Positions 34,754-43,614 of a stretch of DNA of 64,000 nucleotides are shown here, piece after piece. A program made the translations under genes and the position numbers. Location: assembly GCA_024233395.1 (NCBI GenBank), contig JACKPR010000002.1, positions 124,001 through 188,000 of the forward strand, given 5' to 3'. The notes beneath the pieces are model-generated. The model did no database searches and was not told the origin of the DNA. It was given only the letters and a program-made list of their open reading frames with translations. Positions within the stretch are counted from its first letter, which is position 1. The number at the start of each line of letters is the position of its first letter. The DNA is from Chlamydiales bacterium (GTDB lineage Bacteria > Chlamydiota > Chlamydiia > Chlamydiales > Simkaniaceae).

Positions 34754-35755
34754 ATGAAAAGGTTTTCTCCTCTTTACATCGCACTTTCTGGCCTACTTTT
34801 TTTTGGCTGTCAGAATTCGAGCAAAGATCAAAACGAAAATGTTGTTTCAAAACGGTATATCCACAAATATGGATACGATGTATCCAAAGAAGAATGGGAT
34901 GGAGCAAGCTACCCCGGTCAAGTCATCACCACACTCAGAAATGGTGTGACTGTAACAGCCTCTTATGAAGATGGTGTCCTTCATGGTCCCACCACTTATA
35001 CTTTCCCTCATTCTCACACAACAGAATCCTTAAATATTTATGAGCGAGGAAATCTCGTTAAAAAAGTTACATACGACATTAGAGGGATCCCTCAAAAAGA
35101 GCAGGTCTTCCTTTCCCCTTCTCATGTTAAAACAACAAAATGGTACCAAAAAGGAACCCCCCTCAGCGTCGAAGAATATCACAACAATGAACTCCTTGAG
35201 GGTGAATACTATAATGAGAAAAACGAGACAGCAAGTCGCGTATCAAAAGGGTCTGGTGTCAGAATTACAAGAGACCAACACGAGAATATTATCGCTAAAG
35301 AAACAATTGAAAATGGTTTCCCTATCTTAAAAGAAACTTTCCATCCCCATGGAATCCCTCATACAGTGCTCCCTCTTTCTGGAGGAAAACTTCATGGAGA
35401 AAAGAAAGTTTTTGCCCCAACTGGAGAACCTGTTTCCATAGAATCTTATAAGCTCGATGTCCTTCATGGCCCTGCAACCTACTATCAAAATGGTTGTCGC
35501 TATCTTGAAGTCAACTATCGTGAGGGTTTAAAACATGGAAAAGAACGTCATTTTGTTGATGGTGAAACAGTTGTAGAGGAAACCGAGTGGATGGAAGGTC
35601 AAAAACACGGTCCTTCTATAGTCTTCTTTGATGGAATGTCACGTACTCGATTCTATTATAACAACCAAGCTGTTAGCAAAGAGAAGTATAGAGAACTCTG
35701 CGAGATTGAAGAAAATATCGCAATTATGAGTGACCGTGCTCTCAACAAAGAATAA
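34754..35755 (+). CDS. MORN-variant repeat lipoprotein
   Basis: The signal peptide ends in a lipobox LLFFGC (Cys20), so the protein is probably lipid-anchored. The rest carries several YwqK/MORN_2 repeats (DGVLHGPTTY, GGKLHGEKK, LDVLHGPATYYQNG, REGLKHGKE, EGQKHGPS). AGGTCAACT precedes the ATG. It sits between pheT and ogt, as in Chlamydia, so it is an ancestral conserved surface or periplasmic protein of the phylum. Its function is unknown. It overlaps the ogt start by 26 bases. Confidence 0.85.
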   Translation: MKRFSPLYIALSGLLFFGCQNSSKDQNENVVSKRYIHKYGYDVSKEEWDGASYPGQVITTLRNGVTVTASYEDGVLHGPTTYTFPHSHTTESLNIYERGNLVKKVTYDIRGIPQKEQVFLSPSHVKTTKWYQKGTPLSVEEYHNNELLEGEYYNEKNETASRVSKGSGVRITRDQHENIIAKETIENGFPILKETFHPHGIPHTVLPLSGGKLHGEKKVFAPTGEPVSIESYKLDVLHGPATYYQNGCRYLEVNYREGLKHGKERHFVDGETVVEETEWMEGQKHGPSIVFFDGMSRTRFYYNNQAVSKEKYRELCEIEENIAIMSDRALNKE

Positions 35756-36245
35756 TTCAAAAAGGGCTGAGGTTCAAGAAACTTGGACCTCAGGCCCACC
35801 TGTTCAAGCCTCTTTTTATACAAAGCTTTCATCCATTATTCAGATCACTCTTTCCCCTGCAGAAAGGTTTAGTTGCCATATTTTTGGAAGTCACCATCAT
35901 AAAGAAATCTTAGAATGGATGGAAAACTACTCTAAAGGAGAAAAAAGTGAAGAGCTTCCTCTTGACTTTACAAAGCTCACACCCTTTACACTAAAGGGGC
36001 TCTTAGCAATTAAAACAATCCCTTTAGGGAGATGTGCAAGTTATGGGGAAATTGCTGCCCTTGCCGGACAAGAAAAAGGTGCCCGGGCTATCGGCAATGT
36101 TTGCAATAAAAACCCCTTCCCTCTTGTGATTCCCTGCCATAGAGTCATCCAGGGAAATGGTGCCCTAGGGGGATTTGCTTATCCTATTGAAATGAAACAG
36201 TCATTGCTCGATTTTGAATCTCAGTCCGCAAGCAGTTCCTTTTAA
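35730..36245 (+). CDS. ogt: Methylated-DNA-protein cysteine methyltransferase
   Basis: The C-terminal domain carries the DNA repair signature IPCHRVI with active-site Cys, preceded by GRCASYGEIAALAG and ARAIGNVCNKNPFPLV, all diagnostic of the Ogt/Ada-C family. It transfers alkyl groups from O6-alkylguanine to itself. The start is GTG 35730 inside the upstream gene, and further GTG codons follow closely, so the exact start is unsure. It is 171 aa, typical for Ogt. Confidence 0.92.
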   Translation: MTVLSTKNNSKRAEVQETWTSGPPVQASFYTKLSSIIQITLSPAERFSCHIFGSHHHKEILEWMENYSKGEKSEELPLDFTKLTPFTLKGLLAIKTIPLGRCASYGEIAALAGQEKGARAIGNVCNKNPFPLVIPCHRVIQGNGALGGFAYPIEMKQSLLDFESQSASSSF

Positions 36246-36260
36246 CCTCAGCTCTGGGTT

Positions 36261-36410
36261 TTAATCAAAAGTCCCATCGCTAAGAAAGCGCCATTCGTCT
36301 TGATCAGATTCATCGACAGAAATTTTCTCTTGCTTCTCAATCTCAGGATTTCCAATGAAAACCCAAGAAGCACTCATTAAACGAAATAAAAGGGAAAGAC
36401 CCCAGTCCAT
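36261..36410 (-). CDS. Candidate 49-aa small protein
   Basis: A 49-codon frame on the minus strand starts MDWGLSLLFRLMSASWVF and ends in an acidic tail DQDEWRFLSDGTFD. GGAG lies six bases before the ATG. It fills most of the gap between ogt and the 60-aa protein. The composition (hydrophobic start, charged end) looks like a real short protein, but no family is recognised. Confidence 0.45.
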   Translation of the reverse strand: MDWGLSLLFRLMSASWVFIGNPEIEKQEKISVDESDQDEWRFLSDGTFD

Positions 36411-36570
36411 TTCAACTCCATGTGTTTTTCTTTTTGTCTTATCATAGAAAAAAATTTTTGCAAATGGGTTTGTTGTTTATTACTGATTCTTAAACAATTA
36501 AGAAAAATTCTTATTCGGTCTCATTTTGGCATACCTTTTGCAAAGAATGGTGGTGAAAGGAGGAATCATT

Positions 36571-36753
36571 GTGGACCAGGATAAATTACTCAAAAAGATC
36601 GCGAAATTAGAGTCAATGTGCGATCAACTTCAGTCAGAAATGAGATATCTTGACCAATTACTCGTAGAAGTAGGGTTTGAGGAAGGTCTTAAGACTTTGA
36701 AAGCTGCAGCAATAGAACTTATCGACAAAAAGAAGCCGCCAGGACATCCCTAG
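36571..36753 (+). CDS. Small coiled-coil protein, 60 aa
   Basis: AAAGGAGG sits seven bases before GTG 36571, which gives MDQDKLLKKIAKLESMCDQL and a single coiled-coil helix (about 3-45). The frame is open further upstream to an ATG-like start, but the ribosome binding site decides for the GTG. No function is known. It overlaps the convergent trhO gene by four bases. Confidence 0.7.
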   Translation: MDQDKLLKKIAKLESMCDQLQSEMRYLDQLLVEVGFEEGLKTLKAAAIELIDKKKPPGHP

Positions 36754-37715
36754 GTGTTAGACTGACCTTTGTTAAGCTTAACTTTTTCTTCAAACGGAAG
36801 CTTTCTAAAAGGCTTGGGATGGTCAGATGCTTGAAAAGGACGGACGCGAGGGGCATCCATGCATGATTCCTTACAGCAACCCTTCATTTTTTCAGCGCAG
36901 GATTTGCAGCTGATAAAGAGCTCATTACAATCCATATTCGCACAGTTGTAATAGGTATCCACTGTTATTCCACAATGACAGCAGTGGCTGATGACTTCTG
37001 ATTTTTCTTTATCACAAATGGGGACAACAAGACGATCATCGAAAACAAAGAGATTTCCCTTCCAATGTTTATTCCCTTTTTCAAGACCATATTTAATGAT
37101 CCCTCCATCTAACTGATAAACTTCTTCAAAGCCTTGATCTTTTACTAAACAAGAGTAGAGTTCACATCGAATCCCTCCAGTACAGTACATCATTACTTTG
37201 GTCTTCTTTGGATCATGCGTTTTTTTCAGCTCTTCAGCATATTTGGGAAATTCTCGGAAAGTTTTAAGTTCTGGTTTCTCAGTTCCTTCAAAATGGCCAA
37301 CCTCCCACTCGTAATCATTCCGAACATCAAGAATAATAGTATTCTCATCTCTTTCTTCAATCATCTTCGCCCATTCATCACTCGACAAATGTTTACCCCC
37401 ATGAGATAAATCATAATCCCTATCCATTGCGGCAAGTTGCTTGCGATACTTAATCGTTAATTTTGGAAAGGCTTGTTCAGGATAATGATGGACTTTGATT
37501 TCAGTCCCTTTATAACGGTCATCTCCCAAAAACCAATCATAGAAATCAGGAGCATCTTTTTCCGAAATGCTCATTTGAGCATTGATTCCTTTCTCATTGA
37601 TATAAATGCGACCCAGGGCATCCTTTTCTTTAAGGAAACGTTTCCAATTTTTAATTTCACGATGCGGTTCATTAATTTCTTTTAAAACGTAGAAAGCTAA
37701 TACTAGATAATCCAT
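36750..37715 (-). CDS. trhO: tRNA uridine-34 hydroxylase, rhodanese type (TrhO/YceA)
   Basis: The 321-aa product has the UPF0176/TrhO layout: an N-terminal acylphosphatase-like domain, then a rhodanese domain with TIILDVRNDYEWEVGHF and the active-site loop YCTGGIRCE (catalytic Cys), then a C-terminal Cys-rich zinc segment (CCHCGI, CANMDC, CKSC). TrhO forms 5-hydroxyuridine at tRNA position 34. It lies near rpsD, as does the YceA homologue in Chlamydia. It overlaps the 60-aa gene by four bases. Confidence 0.92.
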   Translation of the reverse strand: MDYLVLAFYVLKEINEPHREIKNWKRFLKEKDALGRIYINEKGINAQMSISEKDAPDFYDWFLGDDRYKGTEIKVHHYPEQAFPKLTIKYRKQLAAMDRDYDLSHGGKHLSSDEWAKMIEERDENTIILDVRNDYEWEVGHFEGTEKPELKTFREFPKYAEELKKTHDPKKTKVMMYCTGGIRCELYSCLVKDQGFEEVYQLDGGIIKYGLEKGNKHWKGNLFVFDDRLVVPICDKEKSEVISHCCHCGITVDTYYNCANMDCNELFISCKSCAEKMKGCCKESCMDAPRVRPFQASDHPKPFRKLPFEEKVKLNKGQSNT

Positions 37716-37766
37716 AAAAACCTTTAGGCCGATTTTTATAGGAGATGTTATCGGATCAAAGGGATT

Positions 37767-38213
37767 TTATGCAAGAAGGGCCTCGCGCTGGTTTTCAGCA
37801 TCCATTAGCTGCTGCTGAAGAAGTGCTATTTCCCTTTCAATTTCCTTTTTCTTGCAATGAACGGTAGAAAGATTCGCATATTCATTTTCAAAGCGCATGA
37901 GACTTTCCTTTAAAAGTGCAAGACGGTCTTTACAATGCGTTATCTTTCTTGTATAGAATTCAAAATTTGTTTGAATACGGTTTGTCGGATTCAAAACATT
38001 GAGACGAGCATCAATCAAAGCAAACTTTTCTTGAAGTTGCTTTAAAACTTCAGGACTCTCTGGATAAGCCAAGGTTTCTAAACGCTGTTTTAATCGAATC
38101 GTCTGATCTCGATAGGTACGATAAAGATCCTCGGTTAAGAACTCTTTAGTAAGAATATCTTTTGAAATAATTTCTGCCTCAAAAGCAAGAGCTTTCCATT
38201 TCATGAATCTCAT
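37767..38213 (-). CDS. Coiled-coil protein, 148 aa
   Basis: The product is almost all helix with two coiled-coil stretches (EDLYRTYRDQTIRLKQRLETL, about 27-47, and residues 95-145 rich in Glu, Lys and Leu). ATG 38213 and 38204 are both usable. There is no signal peptide. No family is recognised. It sits between trhO and rpsD and is divergent from rpsD. Confidence 0.65.
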   Translation of the reverse strand: MRFMKWKALAFEAEIISKDILTKEFLTEDLYRTYRDQTIRLKQRLETLAYPESPEVLKQLQEKFALIDARLNVLNPTNRIQTNFEFYTRKITHCKDRLALLKESLMRFENEYANLSTVHCKKKEIEREIALLQQQLMDAENQREALLA

Positions 38214-38418
38214 CCAGTGTTATACTTATTACAAAAAGGATAAGAAGTAGATCTAACCCCACTTCCCCTCCTTCTATTATAACCCATCTTCCAATAATTT
38301 TTTACTAATTTATTATCACATTAATTATTAATGGTTTATGAATTTAGGAAATCGTAGAGCTTGTACAAAATTTGTCATTTGCGCTAGGATGGGTGGTCTT
38401 TATTACAAGGAGTATTTA

Positions 38419-39039
38419 ATGTCTCGTTATACTGGTCCGAAAAACCGCATTGCTCGTCGTTTTGGAGTCAATATCTTTGGACGCTTGCGCAACCCCCTTT
38501 TACACAAACCTAATCCTCCTGGAATGCATGGTGCAAAACGGAGAAAAAAATCAGATTATGGAATGCAGCTTGAAGAAAAACAAAAATTAAAAGCTGTTTA
38601 TGGAATGCTGAGCGATAAGCAAATGCTACGCTACTTCCACGAATCTGTAAAAAAAGAAGGAAATGCTGCCCATCTTCTTCTTCAACGTTTAGAGTGTCGT
38701 TTAGACAACCTCGTTTATAAGTTAAAGCTTGCCTCAACAATTTTTCAAGCTCAGCAAATGGTTGCTCATGGACATATCCTCGTTAATGGGAAAAAAGTGG
38801 ATGTTCGCTCTTTCCTCGTTCAACCAGGAATGACCATTTCTGTGAAAGAAAAATCAAAGAACATAAAAGGCCTTAAGGAGTGTGTCGAAAATACTTCAAG
38901 AACTGTTCCAGAGTATCTCTCTCTTGATGAGAAAAACTTTTCTGGACAGCTTCTTTCAACTCCAGAAGCAGAGCAAATCGTCCTTCCTCTTCCTATTAAC
39001 ATCGCGCTTGTTTGCGAATTCTTAGCTCACACCCACTAA
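38419..39039 (+). CDS. rpsD: 30S ribosomal protein S4
   Basis: Starts MSRYTGPKNRIARRFG; AAGGAG lies six bases before ATG 38419. An S4 RNA-binding domain is clear (LECRLDNLVYKLKLASTIFQAQQMVAHGHILVNGKKV). At 206 aa it has normal length for a zinc-free S4. It binds 16S rRNA early in 30S assembly. The stop overlaps the nfo start by one base (TAATG), so the two are translated together, matching the rpsD-nfo pairing in Chlamydia. Confidence 0.97.
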   Translation: MSRYTGPKNRIARRFGVNIFGRLRNPLLHKPNPPGMHGAKRRKKSDYGMQLEEKQKLKAVYGMLSDKQMLRYFHESVKKEGNAAHLLLQRLECRLDNLVYKLKLASTIFQAQQMVAHGHILVNGKKVDVRSFLVQPGMTISVKEKSKNIKGLKECVENTSRTVPEYLSLDEKNFSGQLLSTPEAEQIVLPLPINIALVCEFLAHTH

Positions 39040-39911
39040 TGGATGGAAGAGAGCAGTTACTGATCGGTGCACATACCTCCACAGCGGGGGGTGTGCACAA
39101 TGCTCTTATCAAAGGCCAAGAAATTGGCGCAACAACGATTCAAATCTTTACCAGTAACCAAAAGCAATGGACAGGCCGGGTCTTTTCAGATGAAGATCTA
39201 GCTCAATGGAAAGAGCATCTTTTATCTAGTGGCATTACAGATGTCATGAGTCATGATAGCTATTTGATTAATCTTGGATCGAATAAAAACGAACTCCTAG
39301 CAAAAAGTAGAAAAGCATTTCGAGAAGAAATTGAACGCTGCTTAGCATTAGACCTCACCTATATGAATTTTCACCCCGGGAGCGCAACAGGTGCTTCTGA
39401 AGAAGAATGTCTTGATCGAATCGTCGAAAGTCTGATCATTTTGGAACCTCTACTTGAAAATAAAAAAACGCGCCTCTTGATTGAAACAACTGCAGGGCAA
39501 GGGACAACTGTAGGCCATCGGTTTGAGCATCTTGGATCTATTATCGAAAGGGTAAAAGGTAAAATTCCCATTGGTGTTTGCATTGATACTTGCCATATTT
39601 TTGCAGCGGGCTATGACATCCGTGATGAAGCTGCATGGGAAAAAACCCTTAATGAATTTGACGAAAAGATCGGCCTGAAATATCTCTATGCTTTTCACGT
39701 CAATGATTCGCTTCAACCTTTTGGATCTCGAAAAGATCGTCATGCCAACCTTGGAAAAGGAGAGATTGGCCTCAAATGCTTTGAAACAATGATGACGCAT
39801 CCCAAAATGCGCTTTATCCCTAAATATCTAGAAACCCCCAACGGCGAGGTTATGTGGAAAGATGAAATCGCAATGCTTAGAAGCTTCACTTGCATCACGT
39901 CAAAAAATTAA
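39039..39911 (+). CDS. nfo: Endonuclease IV (AP endonuclease)
   Basis: ATG 39039 overlaps the rpsD TAA by one base and gives MDGREQLLIGAHTSTAGGV, the usual start. Zinc ligands are visible in MNFHPGSATG, LLIETTAGQGT, GVCIDTCHIFAAGYDI, AFHVNDSLQPFGSRKDRHANLGKGEIG and IPKYLETPNGE. This is the complete trinuclear zinc set of Nfo at 290 aa. It cuts DNA at abasic sites. The next gene, asnS, starts inside its last 50 bases. Confidence 0.95.
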   Translation: MDGREQLLIGAHTSTAGGVHNALIKGQEIGATTIQIFTSNQKQWTGRVFSDEDLAQWKEHLLSSGITDVMSHDSYLINLGSNKNELLAKSRKAFREEIERCLALDLTYMNFHPGSATGASEEECLDRIVESLIILEPLLENKKTRLLIETTAGQGTTVGHRFEHLGSIIERVKGKIPIGVCIDTCHIFAAGYDIRDEAAWEKTLNEFDEKIGLKYLYAFHVNDSLQPFGSRKDRHANLGKGEIGLKCFETMMTHPKMRFIPKYLETPNGEVMWKDEIAMLRSFTCITSKN

Positions 39912-41268
39912 ATCGATTCTTCAAGCTGATGAATCGATCATTGGTCAAACCCTCTTAGTCTGCGGTTGGATTCGCACGGTCCGTGATCAAAAAACTTTTG
40001 CTTTTATTGAGATTACTGATGGCTCTTCTTTTTCAAATTTTCAAATCATTGCAAAACCCGAAATGATTAAAGGGCTTTCCACAGGAGCTGCAATTGCTGT
40101 TTCCGGTGAAATTGTCAAAAGCCCTGGGAATAAACAAAAATATGAAATGCAAGCAAAAGAACTTCTCTTGCTTGGAGAAGCTCCTAATGACTACCCTCTA
40201 CAAAAAAAACGTCATTCTTTTGACTTTCTCCGAACCATTGCCCATCTCCGCCCCAGAACAAATACTCAAGGTGCTGTTGCTCGTGTCCGTTCACGTTTAG
40301 CCTATGTAACACACCGATTTTTCCAAGAACGGGGCTATGTCTATCTCCAATCTCCAATCATTACAGGAAGTGATTGTGAAGGAGCAGGAGAGATGTTTCA
40401 AGTAACGACTCTAAATCTTGATAATCCTCCCAAAAATGAAGAAGGAAAAGTTGATTTCACAAAGGACTTCTTTGGAAAAAAAGCCTTTTTAACTGTATCG
40501 GGTCAGCTCAATGGAGAGGCTTATGCAACTGCCCTTTCAGATATCTATACATTTGGACCTACTTTCCGCGCCGAAAATTCCCATACCTCTCGTCATCTTG
40601 CTGAATTTTGGATGATTGAGCCCGAACTTGCTTTTGCGGATCTTCCCGTTATTGCAACACTTGCTGAAGAGTACTTAAAAGCGCTTGTTTCAGATGTCTT
40701 AGAAAGCTGCAAAGAAGACTTGCAGTTTTTTGATCAATTTATCGAAAAAGGGTTGATTGATCGTCTTACCCAAGTGCGTGATACCCCATTTCTCCGACTG
40801 ACCTATACAGATGCAATTGAGATCCTTGAAAAATCAGGACGTTCCTTTGAATATCCTGTAGCTTGGGGCTCTGATCTTCAATCAGAACATGAACGGTATC
40901 TCGCTGAAGAGTACTGCAAATCTCCTATAATCTTGACTGACTACCCCAAAGAAATCAAAGCCTTTTATATGAGAGAGAATGATGATGGGAAAACTGTCGC
41001 GGCTCTCGATGTTTTGGTTCCAAAAGTAGGTGAAATCATTGGAGGATCACAGCGTGAAGAGCGTTATGATATTCTGAAAGCTAAATTTGAAAAACATCAT
41101 CTTGATCTAGAAACCTATCAATGGTACCTCGACCTTCGGAAATATGGCTCTGTTCCACATGGTGGCTTTGGCTTAGGCTTTGAACGTCTGGTTCAATTTA
41201 CCACAGGAATCGATAATATTCGTGATGCTATTGCTTTCCCCAGAGTCCCAGGAAATTGTGATTTCTAA
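39862..41268 (+). CDS. asnS: Asparaginyl-tRNA synthetase
   Basis: The 468-aa class IIb synthetase has an OB-fold anticodon-binding domain (about 25-115, LVCGWIRTVRDQKTFAFIEI), motif 2 TFGPTFRAENSHTSRHLAEFWMIEPE and motif 3 GGFGLGFERLVQFTTGIDNIRD. The LTVSGQLNGE and long insertion pattern is AsnRS rather than AspRS. It joins Asn to tRNA-Asn. Chlamydiaceae are known to lack AsnRS and make Asn-tRNA by amidation, so this is a marker of a different lineage. It overlaps nfo by 50 bases. Confidence 0.95.
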   Translation: MKSQCLEASLASRQKIKSILQADESIIGQTLLVCGWIRTVRDQKTFAFIEITDGSSFSNFQIIAKPEMIKGLSTGAAIAVSGEIVKSPGNKQKYEMQAKELLLLGEAPNDYPLQKKRHSFDFLRTIAHLRPRTNTQGAVARVRSRLAYVTHRFFQERGYVYLQSPIITGSDCEGAGEMFQVTTLNLDNPPKNEEGKVDFTKDFFGKKAFLTVSGQLNGEAYATALSDIYTFGPTFRAENSHTSRHLAEFWMIEPELAFADLPVIATLAEEYLKALVSDVLESCKEDLQFFDQFIEKGLIDRLTQVRDTPFLRLTYTDAIEILEKSGRSFEYPVAWGSDLQSEHERYLAEEYCKSPIILTDYPKEIKAFYMRENDDGKTVAALDVLVPKVGEIIGGSQREERYDILKAKFEKHHLDLETYQWYLDLRKYGSVPHGGFGLGFERLVQFTTGIDNIRDAIAFPRVPGNCDF

Positions 41269-41271
41269 GTC

Positions 41272-41319
41272 TTATAGCTAAAACACTTTAAAAGTGCTGA
41301 GAGTAAGCGAATTCACGTT
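41272..41319. repeat. Composite palindromic element at convergent gene ends
   Basis: TATAGCTAAAACACTTTAAA (as at 4054 and 57613) leads into TAAAAGTGCTGAGAGTAAGC and GAATTCACG (as inverted at 8679-8707), then a T-run from 41317. CACTTT and AAAGTG form a small hairpin. It lies between asnS and the leftward 388-aa gene and probably ends both transcripts. Confidence 0.65.
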
Positions 41320-42479
41320 TTTTTCGTAAAAGGAAGGCGAAAAGGTTCTTTTTCCTCTTTATCCATCTTACTCAAAGCTGCACCTCCAATTCCAAAAAGA
41401 AGGGCTGCAACTGTTATAACAGATCCCAAGTAAGGGATGGTAGTGAGGATAAAATAGGCAATCAAACCAAATGAAAAGTAAAGGCGGCGGTGTTTTCTGA
41501 ATTCCAATTTACGGAAAATATGAGTCGAAAGCCAAAGAACCGAAAAGACTTTCGCAGTATAGAGTCCCACAACCGTCAAAGAAAGAAGAGCCAAGGCAAA
41601 AGGAACTCCTAAAATTGTAATAATCAATACAAGCATCGTGATTGGAAGAAGAAAAAGGAGAACAATTCCAGCAACAAGAGATTGCGCAGGCTTCGTATTC
41701 AATGTTTCAATTGTCCGTTTAATCCGATGGGGAAAGTAACGGATCATGACCAAGCCAATGATAAAACTATAGAAAAAATTCATAAGAAGTGCCGCAAGCT
41801 TGGACCCAATTTTTAACCCTTTTAATAGTTTACTATGGAAAAACTCATAGAAGAATGATGGATGATGGACAATTCCTCCTTTAACCTTTGCATTTGGATC
41901 TATGAGAGCATTTTTATTGCTCCAATATTCTAACGCTCCATCAATCACGACTTTAGACGTTAAACGGAGTTGCCCGACATAAGCAATCACTTTCCCTCGG
42001 ATCACTTCGGAAATTCTAACGCTTGAGGAATAAAGACGAACATTATTTCCGACTCTTGATTCTAAATCGGTATTTCCTGAAACAATGACAACATTTCTTC
42101 CGATAGAAGAGGAAGGACTTAGTTCAATTGTAGCTGTCACAGCTGTAATATTCCCCCCGATTTGTCCCGAAATAAGTGCTTGCCCCCCAATCAGCCTTAC
42201 ATTTTTTGTGACTTTTCCCGATATCTCAATACTTCCTCCAGCCACTAAAACATCGCCATTGACAATCCCATCAATAAAGATTTGCCCCCCTAAAACATAG
42301 ACATCACCATTGACTGTCCCTGAAATTTCAACCGTTCGTCCATTAGCAAAATAATCATTATTTACAACAACATTACTCGGAAGAACGATAATCTCTTCTT
42401 CATTTCTTTCTTCTGTTTCCACAGCAAAAAGAACCGAAGCAAAGAAAAGAAAAATTAAAGTGAGACTGCGTAATGCCAT
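41313..42479 (-). CDS. Bactofilin-like repeat protein with C-terminal membrane domain
   Basis: A signal peptide (1-19, ending LFAVE) precedes a right-handed beta-helix-like region of about 170 residues built from short repeats (VEISGTVNGDVYVLGGQ, IDGIVNGDVLVAGGS, IEISGKVTKNVRLIGGQ), like polymer-forming/bactofilin domains. The C-terminal third (about 235-375) has four hydrophobic helices. Its role is likely in envelope organisation; chlamydiae are known to have bactofilins, but this one is exported and membrane-bound. It overlaps hemA by 25 bases. Confidence 0.75.
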   Translation of the reverse strand: MALRSLTLIFLFFASVLFAVETEERNEEEIIVLPSNVVVNNDYFANGRTVEISGTVNGDVYVLGGQIFIDGIVNGDVLVAGGSIEISGKVTKNVRLIGGQALISGQIGGNITAVTATIELSPSSSIGRNVVIVSGNTDLESRVGNNVRLYSSSVRISEVIRGKVIAYVGQLRLTSKVVIDGALEYWSNKNALIDPNAKVKGGIVHHPSFFYEFFHSKLLKGLKIGSKLAALLMNFFYSFIIGLVMIRYFPHRIKRTIETLNTKPAQSLVAGIVLLFLLPITMLVLIITILGVPFALALLSLTVVGLYTAKVFSVLWLSTHIFRKLEFRKHRRLYFSFGLIAYFILTTIPYLGSVITVAALLFGIGGAALSKMDKEEKEPFRLPFTKKT

Positions 42480-43423
42480 TTTGCTTGTTTTCGCTCCTTA
42501 AATAGCTGCATTTGCTTTTGAACAGCTTTTTCGACCACATTTTCACACAGAGTGATTTCTTTTTCACCACTCTTTTTTTGTGCAAGTTTTCCAATCTGAT
42601 CGATATTATAGAGCTTTAAATTGGGATGCATTCCCAGTTTTGGATCAATATTTCGAGGAACACTTAAATCAAAAAGAAGGGTCTCTTTAAATGAACACTT
42701 CGATTTTTTAATAATATGACTTTTATGATAAGTCCCACAAATAACCACATCATAGTTGTCCCATTTCTCTAAGATATCCCAATTTTCTACAGAAACTTTT
42801 GGGAATTCCCCTTTTTCCATCCGGGTACATAATGTTAATTTCCTTGCCCCTCTAAATTGGAAAAAAGAAATGAGTTTTCGATTAATCGCAGAGTTTCCAA
42901 CAAAGAGAACTTGAGATTCTTCTACTGACCGTCCGTTCTTTTCTAAAATCTCATGGATCACATAGGGAAGTGCTTTCCCTTTTTTTGCCATTAAAAATGA
43001 GCTCCGCAGCTCTTTTCCAATCTTTAATCCCTTTTGAAAAAGATAATGCATTTCATGGGGAAGTTTTCCTTTTTCTCGGGCATTTTCATAAGCAAGTTTG
43101 ACTTGCCGTTGAATATCACTTTCACCAAAAATAGCGCTGTCTAATCCTGAAACAACTCTTCCTAAGTGATTGAAGCAATCGTGGCCAAAATAGGAATAGA
43201 GGGCATGCTCAAAACTTTGTTCCATTTCTTCTCTTAAAAGAAAGAGGATTTCCATTTGAGTTTCTGCTAAACTACGCGCGCAAAAATAGAATTCTGTTCG
43301 GTTACATGTGGATAAAAGGACGCCTTCTTTTTTTTCAAAAGCCTTTTGAAAGGCTTTTGCGAGAGCCTCCCTTAATGGAAGTGCTGAGGATTTATGATTG
43401 ATTCCAACGATTCCAACTTGCAT
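42455..43423 (-). CDS. hemA: Glutamyl-tRNA reductase
   Basis: Starts VGIVGINHKSSALPLREALA and has the catalytic STCNRTEFY (Cys about 40) and VSGLDSAIFGESDIQRQVK, then an NADPH-binding domain (VLFVGNSAINRKLI). At 322 aa it lacks most of the C-terminal dimerisation domain, as short chlamydial HemA proteins do. It reduces Glu-tRNA to glutamate-1-semialdehyde for haem synthesis. It is co-directional with the bactofilin-like gene downstream and recX upstream, with a long palindrome between recX and hemA. Confidence 0.9.
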   Translation of the reverse strand: MQVGIVGINHKSSALPLREALAKAFQKAFEKKEGVLLSTCNRTEFYFCARSLAETQMEILFLLREEMEQSFEHALYSYFGHDCFNHLGRVVSGLDSAIFGESDIQRQVKLAYENAREKGKLPHEMHYLFQKGLKIGKELRSSFLMAKKGKALPYVIHEILEKNGRSVEESQVLFVGNSAINRKLISFFQFRGARKLTLCTRMEKGEFPKVSVENWDILEKWDNYDVVICGTYHKSHIIKKSKCSFKETLLFDLSVPRNIDPKLGMHPNLKLYNIDQIGKLAQKKSGEKEITLCENVVEKAVQKQMQLFKERKQAKWHYAVSL

Positions 43424-43438
43424 ATTATACCTTTTATA

Positions 43439-43578
43439 AAAAATAACTTACAGAAGTGGCGCAGAGATTTTCATGATAAAATTGCTTTTGGAGATCGAAG
43501 CTAACCACATGTTGGTTAGCAAGGTCGAAAAAGAAATTTTAGCTGAAAAGATCAAGCCCAATTCTCTAAGTTATTTTT
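43439..43578. repeat. 140-base imperfect palindrome between recX and hemA
   Basis: The outer arms AAAAATAACTT (43439-43449) and AAGTTATTTTT (43568-43578) pair exactly. The inner sequence pairs with gaps towards the central palindrome GCTAACCA-CATGT-TGGTTAGC (43500-43520). A- and T-runs at the ends suit two-way termination, but the size suggests a repeat element. Confidence 0.65.
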
Positions 43579-43614
43579 GATAAACGGTATTCAATGATAT
43601 ATAGGGAATCGCGA

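Noticed and set aside
38338..38418. Longer rpsD starting at 38338
   Set aside because: AAGGAG before 38419 and the universal MSRYTGPK start show the real start; the upstream part is non-coding.
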